From contig JABMPK010000082.1 in the NCBI GenBank assembly GCA_013203725.1, forward strand, positions 1 to 5,258: a stretch of 5,258 nt of DNA. Direction: 5' to 3'. Positions 5,200 through 5,258 of this stretch are shown in pieces (within the stretch, counting starts at the first letter, position 1; each line of letters begins with the position of its first letter). The notes below the pieces were generated by a model, which worked only from the letters and a program-made list of their open reading frames with translations, was not told where the DNA came from and did no database searches. The DNA is from Candidatus Uhrbacteria bacterium (lineage in GTDB: Bacteria > Patescibacteriota > Patescibacteriia > UBA9934 > UBA11717). The translations under genes were made by a program, and so were the position numbers.

Positions 5200-5258
5200 A
5201 CAAAGAAGCAGCGTCACGAATTAAAAAACTTAAAAAGGAGATCGCTCATCACAGATAT
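5196..5258 (+). CDS. ligA: NAD-dependent DNA ligase, N-terminal fragment (3' partial)
   Basis: Only 21 codons are in the window: MNKEAASRIKKLKKEIAHHR followed by Y. The pattern of alternating lysine/arginine and hydrophobic residues followed by 'I-x-H-H-x-Y' is how bacterial LigA begins: domain Ia, which helps bind the NMN half of NAD, as in E. coli 'LRTTLRHHEY'. LigA seals nicks in DNA during replication and repair and is normally about 670 residues, so almost all of the gene lies beyond the right edge. The start is fixed by the ATGA overlap with pilD, with no Shine-Dalgarno sequence, suggesting coupling. The call rests on a short match; another helical N-terminus is possible but less likely. 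Confidence 0.8.
   Translation, partial: MNKEAASRIKKLKKEIAHHRY

Overview
This 5.26 kb window is densely coding, with every gene on the + strand. In order it carries recJ (5' end cut by the window edge), a short RNase HI-family gene, pilM, an unrecognised 113-codon gene, a stand-alone response-regulator receiver, a type IV pilin-like gene, a Rho-independent terminator, a prepilin peptidase gene (pilD), and the first 21 codons of a gene that looks like ligA (NAD-dependent DNA ligase). No intergenic gap exceeds about 60 bases. I see no tRNA, rRNA, CRISPR array or mobile element.

The style suggests a Candidate Phyla Radiation (Patescibacteria) bacterium. Genes are compact with ATGA overlaps, Shine-Dalgarno signals are weak or absent, the receiver ends in a lysine-plus-'HFVPNEVVEKV'-type segment that I associate with CPR lone receivers, and a minimal type IV pilus set is mixed with housekeeping DNA genes. 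This assignment is an inference from style and remembered family patterns, not from a search. TGA acts as the stop codon in recJ, the RNase H gene, the 113-codon gene and pilD, so the code is standard bacterial and not the TGA-glycine code of Gracilibacteria/Absconditabacteria.

Layout: (1) 1-1980, recJ and the RNase H gene overlap by 4 bases and form a DNA/RNA-hybrid processing pair. (2) 1999-4366, pilM, the 113-codon gene, the receiver and the pilin gene are packed with +1, -4 and +4 base spacings and end at a strong hairpin-plus-T-tract terminator (4371-4396). An extended -10 box just before pilM suggests this unit has its own promoter. (3) 4426 to the window end, pilD and ligA overlap by 4 bases and follow a second extended -10 box.

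Functionally, pilM (cytoplasmic pilus-assembly ATPase-fold protein), the pilin and pilD (which would cut and methylate the pilin) belong to one machine, a type IV pilus or related filament. The receiver and the unknown gene between pilM and the pilin gene are plausible regulators of it. The most interesting part is this pilM-unknown-receiver-pilin module. The 113-residue protein may itself be a degenerate, receiver-like protein without a phospho-acceptor site, and it is more GC-rich than its neighbours at its 5' end. DNA-processing genes (recJ, RNase H, ligA) flank the pilus genes on both sides, which fits, but does not prove, a link to DNA uptake.
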